Below the pieces are notes generated by a model. The model was given only the letters and a program-made list of their open reading frames with translations. It was not told the DNA's origin and searched no databases. The translations under genes were made by a program, and so were the position numbers. A DNA stretch of 64,000 bases, from contig JAEXRH010000015.1 in NCBI GenBank assembly GCA_023438065.1, forward strand, positions 124,001 to 188,000, given 5' to 3'. Of the stretch, positions 42,754 through 50,821 are shown one piece after another; position 1 is the stretch's first letter, and each line of letters starts with the position of its first letter. Source of the stretch: Spirochaetota bacterium. GTDB taxonomy: Bacteria > Spirochaetota > Spirochaetia > Treponematales > Treponemataceae.

Positions 42754-43698
42754 TTAGAGTATAGCGGTTTTCCGGGAGAAAAGGGCGTCGACGGCGGCGG
42801 AATAGGCCTCCAGGGTCTTCGCCCGGGAGATCGAGTCGAGCTCGCGTTTCCGGTCCGGGAAGGAGTGACCGAGATAGGACCATATCTCCTTCATCTTGTC
42901 GAGCGCGTGGGCCGGTCCGCAAAGGACCTCTCGATAGGCGCGAAAAAGGTCGTCGTGAAAGGCCCGGAGCGCCGCCTGTTCGTCCGCGGGAAGCGGGAGC
43001 CCCTTGATCCGCGCGGGGAGGAAGGGATCGCGGATGGCGGCGCGACCGATCATCCATTCCCGGACCGCCGGGAAGCGGCCCGCGAGCCGGGAGATATCGG
43101 CGGGGGTTTCGATGTCCCCGTTATACCCGACTGGATGGGCGCAGAGCGCGAGGGCGCGCGCGAAGCCCTCGAGGTCGACCGCGCCCCGGTACATCTGGAC
43201 GCCGAGCCGGGGATGGATCACGACGCGCGCGAGCGGATACCGGTTGAGGACCGGCATGAGCGCGAGGATCTCCGAAGGGTCCTCCCGTCCGAGCCTGAGC
43301 TTTACGGACAGCTCGAGGCCGAGGCTCGGGATTACCGCGTCGAGAAACCGGTCGATTTTATCGGGATGGGGAAGCAGGCCGGAACCCCGCCCTTTTTTCG
43401 CGACCATGGGATAGGGACAGCCGAGATTCCAGTTGACCTCCCGGTGGCCCATATCGGCGAGAACGCGCGCCGAATCGAGAAAGCCCGTGCTGTCCGCGCC
43501 GAGGAGCTGCGGAATGACGGGCACGCCGACCGGGGGATCGGGAACGAAATCCTTGAAATGACCCGATTTCGCCCGTTCGGTCGTGACCGCGAGGACGAAG
43601 GGGGCCACGGCCTCGTCGAAGCCGGCAAAACGGGAGAAATACGCCGATCTGAAAACGCGATTGGTGACCCCGTGAAGGGGCGCGAGGGAAAGGGTCAA
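42754..43698 (-). CDS. tRNA-dihydrouridine synthase family protein (TTG start)
   Basis: A 314-residue FMN enzyme that reduces uridine to dihydrouridine in tRNA. LSLAPLHGVTNRVFRSAYFS (N-terminal FMN site), catalytic Cys in NWNLGCPYPMVAKKGRG, VKLRLG, RVVIHPRLG, YNGDI and MIGRAAIRDP all match Dus. The start is a TTG that overlaps the HxlR stop (TTGA) and is preceded by GGGGAAGG. No ATG lies between it and the conserved N-terminus. Translationally coupled to the HxlR gene. The Dus subclass is not determined. Confidence 0.88.
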   Translation of the reverse strand: MTLSLAPLHGVTNRVFRSAYFSRFAGFDEAVAPFVLAVTTERAKSGHFKDFVPDPPVGVPVIPQLLGADSTGFLDSARVLADMGHREVNWNLGCPYPMVAKKGRGSGLLPHPDKIDRFLDAVIPSLGLELSVKLRLGREDPSEILALMPVLNRYPLARVVIHPRLGVQMYRGAVDLEGFARALALCAHPVGYNGDIETPADISRLAGRFPAVREWMIGRAAIRDPFLPARIKGLPLPADEQAALRAFHDDLFRAYREVLCGPAHALDKMKEIWSYLGHSFPDRKRELDSISRAKTLEAYSAAVDALFSRKTAIL

Positions 43699-44090
43699 TC
43701 GCCCTTCCCCGCATCGGCCTTGAAGGTGTCGCTCATCACGTGCTCGGAACCCGGCTTGTGGTAATGGAAGACTTCCTCCGACCAGTGTATGGCCCATTTC
43801 CCGATCGGGACGATGATCTCGCGGAGCTCGCGGCCGCGCTTGGTCAGGGCGTATCCGTCGAGGGACCGCTCGATAATGTCGGATTCCCGCAATTCCTTGA
43901 GACGGCTGTTGAGGATGGAAGGCGAGACGCCCCCGCATCGTTCCTGGAGATCGCGGAAGGTCGCGGGCCCGGAACCGAGATTCCACACGATGCCGAGCGC
44001 CCATCGCCTTCCCAGAAGGTCGAGGAGCGCGTTCATCGGGGTTCCGGAATCGGAGCCTCGAACCTTTTTTCCCGGTTTCGGTAATGCCAT
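43695..44090 (-). CDS. HxlR-family transcriptional regulator
   Basis: A 131-residue winged-HTH protein (LLDLLGRRWALGIVWNLGSG, TFRDLQERCGGVSPSILNSR, LKELRESDIIERS, YALTKRGRELREIIVPIGKW), matching the HxlR/YodB family that often senses electrophiles or quinones. The usual N-terminal redox cysteine (Cys6 of YodB) is absent; one Cys lies in the recognition region. No Shine-Dalgarno, but TATTAT ends 6 nt before the ATG. It may bind the palindromes upstream of the tautomerase gene. Confidence 0.85.
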   Translation of the reverse strand: MALPKPGKKVRGSDSGTPMNALLDLLGRRWALGIVWNLGSGPATFRDLQERCGGVSPSILNSRLKELRESDIIERSLDGYALTKRGRELREIIVPIGKWAIHWSEEVFHYHKPGSEHVMSDTFKADAGKGD

Positions 44091-44096
44091 ACCGGG

Positions 44097-44102
44097 ATAA
44101 TA
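44097..44102 (-). promoter_or_regulatory. Candidate -10 element of the HxlR gene
   Basis: TATTAT on the minus strand, 6 nt before the ATG at 44090. A weak TTTTCA lies at 18-bp spacing. Confidence 0.4.
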
Positions 44103-44122
44103 CCGCGATATCCCCCGCGATG

Positions 44123-44155
44123 AAAAGCGGCGTCCCGCGACGGGAGCGGGACGCC
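44123..44155 (-). terminator. Terminator of the tautomerase gene
   Basis: Perfect 10-bp stem GGCGTCCCGC / GCGGGACGCC, 7-nt loop, with TTTT shortly after on the minus strand. It separates the tautomerase from the HxlR-led operon. Confidence 0.65.
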
Positions 44156-44161
44156 CCGCCG

Positions 44162-44365
44162 TTACGGGCGTTCCCGCGCGGCCTTTACCTCGGCGTAGGT
44201 CTTCCCCCCGAGGCCGATATTCGTGCCCCCGTGCTCGTCGATGAACACGACGAAGGCCTGTTCGGGAACGCCGGTTACCTTGACCGCGGCGTCGGTCACG
44301 TTCTTGATGAGATCGGCCTTGGTCCGGTCGTCAATCTGATGCAGGGCGATGGAAATTACGGGCAT
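44162..44365 (-). CDS. 4-oxalocrotonate tautomerase family protein
   Basis: A 67-residue protein with the catalytic N-terminal proline exposed after Met removal (MPVISIALHQIDDRTKADLI), and the family pattern VTGVPEQAFVVFIDE. Such enzymes interconvert enol and keto forms of 2-oxoacids and form hexamers. Physiological substrate unknown. GGAGG lies before the ATG. It has its own operator-promoter and terminator and sits upstream of the HxlR gene. Confidence 0.88.
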   Translation of the reverse strand: MPVISIALHQIDDRTKADLIKNVTDAAVKVTGVPEQAFVVFIDEHGGTNIGLGGKTYAEVKAARERP

Positions 44366-44392
44366 ACTGTCCTCCTGATTGCTTCTTATTTT

Positions 44393-44437
44393 GTAGCGCG
44401 CTATCTATTTTATAGCATACTACGTTTTCAGTAGCAA
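44393..44437 (-). promoter_or_regulatory. Tautomerase promoter overlapped by two inverted repeats (candidate HxlR operators)
   Basis: Minus strand TTGCTA (44432-44437), 17 bp, TATAAA (44409-44414). Arms GTAGCGCGCTAT (44393-44404) and ATAGCATACTAC (44412-44423) match 9 of 12 as an inverted repeat over the -10. TACT-N8-AGTA (44418-44433) lies over the spacer and resembles the TACT/AGTA operators of YodB-type HxlR proteins. Confidence 0.6.
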
Positions 44438-44555
44438 GAGGGGAAATAAAAAAAGCCGGAAACCGATTCGCGCGATGGGGGGAGCGAAATGCCGCGCGAA
44501 GCCGCCGAAGGACGGCTTCACCCCGCAAGGTTCGTGAATCCCGGTAGCGGACTGA

Positions 44556-45107
44556 TCACTCGATAAAAAAGCGCTCCATCGTCGTCCAGCGGCCCATCTC
44601 CCAGGAGTCGAGTCGCCAGCTTCCCATGCGGACCTGGGTAACCTCGCCCCGGAAGTACCGCCTGACGGTCGCGTTCGAGTCCCCTTCGTAATCGACGTAG
44701 CCTTTAACTTCATAGGTAGAACCCGTTTTCTTGGCGGCGAAGGTCCATTCGGTTCCGAGCGCGGGGAATGCAGCGACGCCGGGCGTTCTCACCTTCTCCC
44801 GCATGAAATCGCACATGATGATCCAGGCCGTCGACGAATTGTCCTCGAGCGCGAGCGCGGGATCGGGCGTCTCGGGAATGGAGAAGTCGTTGTTGTTTTC
44901 CGGCTTGGTCCAGTTGCCGGCTCCCCAAATCATGTAGCAGGCGCCCCCCACGACGAGGGCGAGGATTCCCACGTGCAGGATGTTGAAGTTAAGCCTGAAC
45001 CGTCTCCTGACGGGCTCGTCGGTCTCGGGGAGCGGGCAGCTGCAATTCGCGCATTTCCGGTCGATTCCGTTATTGGAATACCCGCATTTCGGGCAAGCGG
45101 TTACCAT
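44556..45107 (-). CDS. Zinc-ribbon membrane protein, function unknown
   Basis: A 183-residue protein. N-terminal zinc ribbon MVTACPKCGYSNNG...CANC (Cys 5, 8, 20, 23), one TM helix (about 43-60, ILHVGILALVVGGACYMIWG), and an extracytoplasmic domain of about 120 residues (ALGTEWTFAAKKTGSTYEVK, GYVDYEGDSNATVRRYF). The layout resembles other bacterial zinc-ribbon plus single-TM proteins of unknown role. GGAGG precedes the ATG. Divergent from the potassium channel gene. Confidence 0.65.
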   Translation of the reverse strand: MVTACPKCGYSNNGIDRKCANCSCPLPETDEPVRRRFRLNFNILHVGILALVVGGACYMIWGAGNWTKPENNNDFSIPETPDPALALEDNSSTAWIIMCDFMREKVRTPGVAAFPALGTEWTFAAKKTGSTYEVKGYVDYEGDSNATVRRYFRGEVTQVRMGSWRLDSWEMGRWTTMERFFIE

Positions 45108-45187
45108 GAGCGTACCTCCTTTTTCGTTGCAGTATACACGCACCGGGCCCCGCGCGGCATCCGCTTTTTTTCCGACGCTTACGTGCC

Positions 45188-45193
45188 GATACT
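45188..45193 (+). promoter_or_regulatory. Candidate -10 element of the channel gene
   Basis: GATACT, 6 nt before the ATG at 45200. The identical hexamer and spacing occur at 56975-56980. The -35 region is only T-rich. Confidence 0.35.
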
Positions 45194-45199
45194 CAAGCC

Positions 45200-46513
45200 A
45201 TGCGCCCAATCGAACATAACAGCCCCATCCGCGTCGCCTGGAACGTCCTGATCCTCTCGGCCATCCTCGCGTTCCTCTTCATCATCGCCTATCGCGTGGT
45301 ATTCAGGACCTTTTCGGCAAGCGCGCTCTACTACGCCCTCAATATACTTTTCTTCGCGGACATCGCCTTCAACTTCGTGACGAAGGTAAAGCTCGGCCAC
45401 GTGAGGATAGAGACCTTTCCGGAGATCAAGCGATATTACCTCGCAAGCTGGTTCCTCGTGGACGCGGTCTCCGCCTTCCCGTTCGAGATCGTCCTCCTCG
45501 CGGTTTTCGGCGGCATCCCCCCGATGGGCCCGACGTACTACGCGTTTCTGTTCCTCCAGTCGCTCACCCTCCTCAAGCTCCTGAAGGTCGGGCGCATCTT
45601 CAAGGAACTCCAGGAGGCGATCGACATCCTTCCCGCGGTGCGGCGCCTCTCCCTCTTCGGGTATTGGCTCGCGGCGGGACTCCATATCATCGTCATGGGA
45701 TGGATCGCCATCGGGGGAACCGAGCAAGCCCGGGCGCCCCTCGACCAGTACCTCCGGGGGCTCTATTGGGCGATCACGACCATAGCCACGATCGGGTACG
45801 GCGACTACGTCCCGAACCACGACAGCAACGCCCAGATCGTCTACACGATCGTCGTCGAGCTCTTCGGGGTCGGCATGTTCTCGTACGTGATCGCGAACGT
45901 GTCGAGCCTCGTGACGAATCTCGACGTCTCGAAAAGCGCGCATCGCGAGCGGCTCGAGCAGGTTACCGCCTTCATGCGGAGCCAGCGGGTGCCGACCGAG
46001 CTGCAGGAACGGGTGCGCGACTACTATTCGTATGTGTGGGCGAAACAAAAGGGGGTGGACGCGACGAACGCCCTCGAGGGGATACCGCAAAGCCTCACGC
46101 AGGAGATCCTGCTCTTCCTCAACCGGGACCTCCTCGCGCGCGTGGAGATCTTCAAGGCCGCGGACGAGCTTTTCCTCCGCGAGTCGGTGCGCCTCATGAA
46201 GCCCGTCGTGTTCCTTCCCGGCGAGTACGTGATCAGGCAGGGCGAGTTCGCCGACTGCATGTACTTCCTCGCGTCGGGTTCCGTGCGCGTTCTCGTCGGG
46301 GACGCCGAGGTCGCGCGACTCGGTCCCGGTTCGCCGTTCGGCGAGACCGCGCTCATCACGAACCAGTTCAGGAACGCGAGCGTCGTGTCGGCGGATTACG
46401 GGACGGGCTATCGCCTGGAAAAAAGCGACTTCGAGGTGCTTCGCTCGAAATACCCGGAGTTCGACCGGCAGGTCGAGACCATCGCGCGCGCGCGATCCGC
46501 GCCTCAGGCGTAG
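45200..46513 (+). CDS. Cyclic-nucleotide-gated potassium channel (SthK-like)
   Basis: A 437-residue channel. Six TM segments: S1 and S2 near 14-60, an S4-like segment with few arginines (LLKLLKVGRIFKELQE), and the pore with selectivity filter TIGYGD (197-202). A C-linker follows, then a cyclic-nucleotide-binding domain (about 310-430) with the phosphate-binding cassette FGETALITNQFRNASV. Size and arrangement match SthK of Spirochaeta thermophila, which is opened by cAMP. The intact filter implies K+ selectivity; cAMP as ligand is inferred. Its last 10 nt overlap the convergent gene. Confidence 0.92.
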   Translation: MRPIEHNSPIRVAWNVLILSAILAFLFIIAYRVVFRTFSASALYYALNILFFADIAFNFVTKVKLGHVRIETFPEIKRYYLASWFLVDAVSAFPFEIVLLAVFGGIPPMGPTYYAFLFLQSLTLLKLLKVGRIFKELQEAIDILPAVRRLSLFGYWLAAGLHIIVMGWIAIGGTEQARAPLDQYLRGLYWAITTIATIGYGDYVPNHDSNAQIVYTIVVELFGVGMFSYVIANVSSLVTNLDVSKSAHRERLEQVTAFMRSQRVPTELQERVRDYYSYVWAKQKGVDATNALEGIPQSLTQEILLFLNRDLLARVEIFKAADELFLRESVRLMKPVVFLPGEYVIRQGEFADCMYFLASGSVRVLVGDAEVARLGPGSPFGETALITNQFRNASVVSADYGTGYRLEKSDFEVLRSKYPEFDRQVETIARARSAPQA

Positions 46514-46953
46514 CGGATACCGATCTCGCGCCCCGAGGCCTCGCGTATCCCCTCGCGGATCGCGTTCGAGGTTCGCTCGGGGGAATCCTGGGACATGGAG
46601 CGATTATGCTCCGCGTGGACGACGTACCGGTCCTTTCCCTCGCCCGCGATCGCGATAAAGCCGTTCTTCACCTCCGCGATCGCGGTTATGGAATCGTAGG
46701 GAAGCTCCACGGTTTTCCCCTTCCGGGAGAGGACGAGCGCCTCCGGCCCGAAGGCTACCGAGGAATAGGCCGAAACCCAGCGCATGAGATAGTCGACCGA
46801 CATGCCGAAGGCCATGATCTCGACGACGAGGAAGAAAAAGTCGTTCTTGAAAAACAGGTCGTACACGATAAGCGCGGCAAGAATCGCCAAGAGGCCGACC
46901 AAAACCCCGATCGTCACCCGCTTTTTGGCAGTCAGCGTATGCATCGTATCCAT
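46504..46953 (-). CDS. Small membrane protein with a PH-like domain, function unknown
   Basis: A 149-residue protein. One or two TM helices (about 14-45, VTIGVLVGLLAILAALIVYD), then a soluble domain with beta strands (FGPEALVLSRKGKTVELPYD, SITAIAEVKNGFIAIAG) resembling bacterial PH-like (YcxB-type) domains. The ATG at 46953 has GAGGGGG 7 nt upstream. It overlaps the channel gene tail to tail by 10 nt. Confidence 0.6.
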   Translation of the reverse strand: MDTMHTLTAKKRVTIGVLVGLLAILAALIVYDLFFKNDFFFLVVEIMAFGMSVDYLMRWVSAYSSVAFGPEALVLSRKGKTVELPYDSITAIAEVKNGFIAIAGEGKDRYVVHAEHNRSMSQDSPERTSNAIREGIREASGREIGIRYA

Positions 46954-47189
46954 ACAATATCCCCCTCGTGAAGCGCATCCCGCGCCCGTCACTCTAGCAT
47001 GAAAAGCCCTCGTTCGCCAGACTTCCCGTTCGAGGGATCGCGGACGCATGACGGGAGAATTTTCCCCGCGAAAAGCGGGCAGAACGAACGCCGATCGATT
47101 ATCATTAAAGGCGCGGCGGAAAGGCCGCGTGGGCGCAAGGGTATTGCGCATCCCGATGATTTGGAAACACGAGCGAGGGAACCGAAGCC

Positions 47190-47735
47190 ATGGAAAACAC
47201 GAATCAATACCTGACGTTTACCGTGCATGGGGAGGAATACGCCATCACGGTAACCCATATCCGCGAGGTCCTCGAGGTGCCGAAGTTGACCGTCATCCCG
47301 CGAATGCCCGACTTTATGCGAGGCATCATAAACCTGCGCGGTTCGGTCGTCCCGGTACTCGACCTCTCGCTGAAATTCGGTCTCGGGAAAACCGAGTTTA
47401 CCTCGGGGACGGCGATCATCGTTACCGAAATCCCCTCGGGAGAGGGAGACGAGATTCTCAATATCGGTCTTCTCGCCGACACGGTCCATAAGGTTATCGG
47501 CATCGAGGCAGGCCAGATCGAGCCCCCGCCCCGGATCGGGCTCGCGATCAACACCGCGTTCATCAAGGGGATGGGCCATGTCGACGACGCGTTCGTCGTC
47601 ATACTGGACGCGCAAAAACTCCTGACGTCCGACGAACTTGCCAGCGTCGAGGGCGTCAACCCGGAGGCGCCTGACGTTACCGGGATGGCGGAAGAGGTAC
47701 CCGTCGGGGACGTTCCCCAGGAAACCCGCGCGTAG
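47190..47735 (+). CDS. cheW: Chemotaxis coupling protein CheW
   Basis: A 181-residue protein with a full CheW domain: YLTFTVHGEEYAITVTHIRE, VLEVPKLTVIPRMPDFMRGI, INLRGSVVPVLDLSLKFGL and VKDAFVVILD-type strand near 133-142. CheW links methyl-accepting chemoreceptors to CheA. A C-terminal tail of about 30 acidic residues is longer than usual. There is no other che gene in the window. A weak GAGGG lies upstream; a 12-bp hairpin follows. Confidence 0.93.
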   Translation: MENTNQYLTFTVHGEEYAITVTHIREVLEVPKLTVIPRMPDFMRGIINLRGSVVPVLDLSLKFGLGKTEFTSGTAIIVTEIPSGEGDEILNIGLLADTVHKVIGIEAGQIEPPPRIGLAINTAFIKGMGHVDDAFVVILDAQKLLTSDELASVEGVNPEAPDVTGMAEEVPVGDVPQETRA

Positions 47736-47758
47736 CCGCCCATTGCACCGTCTCGTCA

Positions 47759-47798
47759 CCGAACGCCCGGTAGTCGGAATCGACGGCCGGGCGTTCGG
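47759..47798 (+). terminator. Hairpin after cheW
   Basis: CCGAACGCCCGG / CCGGGCGTTCGG, a perfect 12-bp stem with a 16-nt loop 24 nt after the cheW stop. No T-run follows, so it may be an RNA-stabilising hairpin rather than an intrinsic terminator. Confidence 0.5.
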
Positions 47799-48062
47799 GT
47801 AAATCTCTAAAAAAGGTAATTCTGCCCCCGCTATCATTGATATTTCCGCGTTTTGTAGTATCGTTTTACCGGAGGACTATCTTGTTCGAATGGTACGATG
47901 ATCTCTAATTTCTCCACATCTCGTGCTATACTGAATACCGTTCTCCTGAGCGCCTACGTAACGGGAATCCGTCGCCCGCTCAAGGAATTCGTCCGCTTTG
48001 CCGATACAGTTAAGGAGTTTCTGGCAAAACGCACGTTTGATTCTCGTTAACAAGGTGAAATA
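47799..48062 (+). other. AT-richer intergenic region with possible small ORFs
   Basis: The 327-nt gap between cheW and add holds GGAGG (47871-47875) followed at 6 nt by a TTG-started 8-codon ORF (47882-47908, MFEWYDDL). An overlapping 50-codon ORF in another frame (47898-48050, MISNFSTSRAILNTVLLSAY...) has no Shine-Dalgarno. An extended -10 TGCTATACT lies at 47922-47930. Whether any ORF is translated is uncertain; the stretch may simply be the leader of add or a decayed gene. Confidence 0.3.
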
Positions 48063-49100
48063 ATGGATAAACAAGAGTTTTATCGTCTTCTACAAAGCGT
48101 TCCAAAAGCGGAAATACATTTGCATGCCGAAGCGATAATCGGTAAAAAATCGATCAAAACTCTCTATAAAAAAAACCTCGACAAGGACATGTCCGATCAG
48201 GAAATCAGCAATATCTTCACCTACGGGAATCTTTCCGAGTTCATCGAATCCTTCCTCGAGATCCAGCGACTCTTCAAGTCGCCCGAGGATTTCAACCTTC
48301 TTTTCGACGACATCATCGTGTATCTCGAGGAAAACCACATCGTCTACTGCGAGCTTTTCCTCGCCCCGTCCACCTTCATCCGAAACGGGCTTTCGTACTC
48401 AGAAATTCTCGCCGTCTTCACCGGCCGCATCGACGCCCTCTACCGCGAAAAGAAAATCGTGATCAAGCTGCTTATCGACATATCGCGAACCTTCGGCTAC
48501 GACAACGCCCTCAACAACTACGTGCTCGTGAAGCAGAATCCGTCGCCGCACATCATCGGCATCGGGCTCGGCGGCGACGAGAAACGCGGAGCGGCGCGGC
48601 TGTTCGCGGACCTCTTCCAGCAGGCGAAAAAAGAAGGCTTCCACGTCGTCGCGCACGCGGGCGAGGACGCCGGTCCCGAATCGATCTGGGACGCCATCAA
48701 CTACCTGAACGTCGAGCGGATCGGGCACGGCATCGCGGCGATCGCCGACCCTGAGCTCATCGATTACCTTAAGGAAAAGCAAATTCCCCTCGAGATCTGC
48801 ATCACGAGCAACGTGTTCACGAAGAAGATCGTGTCGGCCATCCAGGATCACCCGATCAAGGAGCTGTTCGCGCGCGGCGTCTTCGTGACCCTCAACACCG
48901 ACGACCCGACCTTCTTCAACATCTCGCTTCTCGACGAGTACTGGAACCTCCATCACGAGCTCAACTTCGGTCTCGACGACGTCAAGCGCGTGCTCGTCAA
49001 CGGGTTCGAGGCGTCGTTCCTCTCCCCCGCCGAAAAGCGCGCGTACGTCAAGAAGCTTACCGAGGCATGGGAAACCGCCCTGGCCGCGGTCGCGCGATAG
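48063..49100 (+). CDS. add: Adenosine deaminase family protein
   Basis: A 345-residue zinc amidohydrolase. Metal ligands H19 and H21 in KAEIHLHAE, HAGEDAGPESI (catalytic Glu region), ERIGHGIAA and NTDDPTFFN match adenosine/adenine deaminases. The residue after HLH is Ala-Glu rather than the usual Leu-Glu-Gly, so the substrate could be adenosine, adenine or aminodeoxyfutalosine. Part of purine salvage. AAGGTG precedes the ATG. The first 80 codons are visibly less GC-rich than the rest. Confidence 0.85.
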   Translation: MDKQEFYRLLQSVPKAEIHLHAEAIIGKKSIKTLYKKNLDKDMSDQEISNIFTYGNLSEFIESFLEIQRLFKSPEDFNLLFDDIIVYLEENHIVYCELFLAPSTFIRNGLSYSEILAVFTGRIDALYREKKIVIKLLIDISRTFGYDNALNNYVLVKQNPSPHIIGIGLGGDEKRGAARLFADLFQQAKKEGFHVVAHAGEDAGPESIWDAINYLNVERIGHGIAAIADPELIDYLKEKQIPLEICITSNVFTKKIVSAIQDHPIKELFARGVFVTLNTDDPTFFNISLLDEYWNLHHELNFGLDDVKRVLVNGFEASFLSPAEKRAYVKKLTEAWETALAAVAR

Positions 49101-49111
49101 CCCGTTCCGGG

Positions 49112-49732
49112 TTATTTCTTCGGAATATAGTCGTCGACGTCGAACTCGCGGTCCTTGAAGTAATACTTCCGGTCCGCCTCGGTTATCTTCCGGATCGCCC
49201 GGCAGGGGTTTCCGGCCGCGAGCACGTCGTCCTCGATGTCCTTCGTGACGACGCTTCCCGACGCGACGACGACGTTGTTCCCGATCTTGACGCCGGGGTT
49301 TATCGTGACGTTGCCGCAAATCCACGTGTCGTTCCCGATCGAGACCCCGATCCCGTACTGATAGCGGGACCGTCTCGACTCGGGATGAATCGGGTGACCC
49401 GCCGTGAATACCGACACGTTCGGCCCGAACAGGACGTTGTCCCCGATCGTCACCCGCCCGCAATCGAGGATCGTGCAGTTCGAGTTCGCGTAGAAATTCG
49501 CGCCGACGGAGATGTTCGATCCGAAATCGCAATGGAACGGCTGGTCGATGCAAACCCAGTTACCCGTCTTCCCGAGAATCTTCCGTATCAGCCGGTCGAG
49601 CCTTTTCGTCTTATGCGGTTTCGTGTGGTTGTACTGGTATAAAAGCGACTTCGTTTTCCGAATCTCGTCCAGCAAACCGTCGTACCATCCCTTGAACGGA
49701 AGCCCCGCGAGCATGCGCTCTTTGTGATTCAT
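49112..49732 (-). CDS. Left-handed beta-helix O-acetyltransferase (maltose/galactoside type)
   Basis: A 206-residue acetyl-CoA-dependent sugar O-acetyltransferase. The N-terminal MAC domain (ERMLAGLPFKGWYDGLLDEI) is followed by hexapeptide repeats (GSNISVGANFYANSNCTILD, VTIGDNVLFGPNVSVFTAGH with the catalytic His). The C-terminal part is GIGVSIGNDTWICGNVTINP and VVVASGSVVTKDI. LacA/Maa-like. AAGGAG lies upstream of the ATG. Convergent with add, 11 nt apart. Confidence 0.9.
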   Translation of the reverse strand: MNHKERMLAGLPFKGWYDGLLDEIRKTKSLLYQYNHTKPHKTKRLDRLIRKILGKTGNWVCIDQPFHCDFGSNISVGANFYANSNCTILDCGRVTIGDNVLFGPNVSVFTAGHPIHPESRRSRYQYGIGVSIGNDTWICGNVTINPGVKIGNNVVVASGSVVTKDIEDDVLAAGNPCRAIRKITEADRKYYFKDREFDVDDYIPKK

Positions 49733-49777
49733 GATTTTTAAACTCCTTCGACGGCGCCTCGACGCGCGTCATTCCCT

Positions 49778-50596
49778 CTACCCGGCGAAACCGCCGAGCC
49801 TCGAATAGCAATGTCCCGGCTCGCGCGCGAACGGCGAGCCCAGTATCATGCGATGAATGCGCTTAACTTCCGAATAGCCCATCGAAACGAGGAAGTCGCG
49901 CGCGGCCCCGTTTTCCACGGGGACGAATACCGGCTTATTCTCGCGAATCCTTTTCCCGAGGAGCGCGAGTCCTGCTTCCTCGGTGAGCGCCGACACGCCC
50001 CCGTCGCCGAAATCGGGAAGATAGAATCCCGTTACCGCGCCGTCGGCGACATACGCGTATCCGTTTTTCAGGAGAGGTCGAAGGAACGCCGCGCGGTCTT
50101 CCCCGGAGGTTACCCGGTCTATCGCCAAGGCGCCGTCGAGGTATCGCTCGCCGACGCGAACGATCCTCGCATCCCCGAAATCGCCGAACGTCCGACCCTC
50201 CGGTTTCGCGAATATCGCGTAGAGGGACTCGTCGACGAACCCGACCTTCCGGTACAGGGGATAGCCGTCGTCCGTCGCGGTCAGGGTGATGGTCCCGCAG
50301 CCCATGCCCTCCCGAAGGCACCGTATCCTGTCCTCCACGATCATCGTGCCCAAACCGCGCCGGCGATGGTCCTTCGAGACGATGATATGCGCGAGCCAAC
50401 CCGTTCCCGTAAAGGAGATGCCGGTCCCGATACCGGCCAAACCGGCTCCTGCGTCGACGGCCTTGACGCAGCGGCAATTCGGGACCGACAGGTAATGTTC
50501 GTGTACCGCGGTGATGTCCGACCAACCGTCGGGCTTGACGGCGTTAAGCCTCGCAAGGTCGTCTCGCTCAAGATCGCGCAACGCGTATTGCCCCAT
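49778..50596 (-). CDS. GNAT-family N-acetyltransferase with two domains
   Basis: A 272-residue protein. The N-terminal GNAT domain has the acetyl-CoA loop AHIIVSKDHRRRGLGTMIVE and a following LYRKVGFVDE. The C-terminal half (LDGALAIDRVTSGEDRAAFL, GYAYVADGAVTGFYLPDFGD) resembles the second domain of Acetyltransf_18-type proteins. The target is unknown. The start at 50596 is chosen for GGGGGA upstream; an ATG four codons earlier is also possible. Divergent from the gene at 50822. Confidence 0.8.
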   Translation of the reverse strand: MGQYALRDLERDDLARLNAVKPDGWSDITAVHEHYLSVPNCRCVKAVDAGAGLAGIGTGISFTGTGWLAHIIVSKDHRRRGLGTMIVEDRIRCLREGMGCGTITLTATDDGYPLYRKVGFVDESLYAIFAKPEGRTFGDFGDARIVRVGERYLDGALAIDRVTSGEDRAAFLRPLLKNGYAYVADGAVTGFYLPDFGDGGVSALTEEAGLALLGKRIRENKPVFVPVENGAARDFLVSMGYSEVKRIHRMILGSPFAREPGHCYSRLGGFAG

Positions 50597-50821
50597 GCCT
50601 TCCCCCATTCGCGCGCCCGAGCAGCCATCGGGGCGGCGTCCCTGGCGCGCCTGAATCGGTTTCAGGATAGCCCTTTGCCCGGGGCGACGCAAGGCCTTTC
50701 GCGTTCACGCCATGACCGATCGGACGTCCCTTGCCGCACTCAATGCCAATGGGGAATAATGGGATACGATGCCCGCAAGCATCGCGAAACACGATTCACG
50801 ACTGCCGTTTCGGAGGAAAAA

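Noticed and set aside
47877..48074. 65-codon minus-strand frame between cheW and add
   Set aside because: No Shine-Dalgarno or promoter, and it overlaps the add start.
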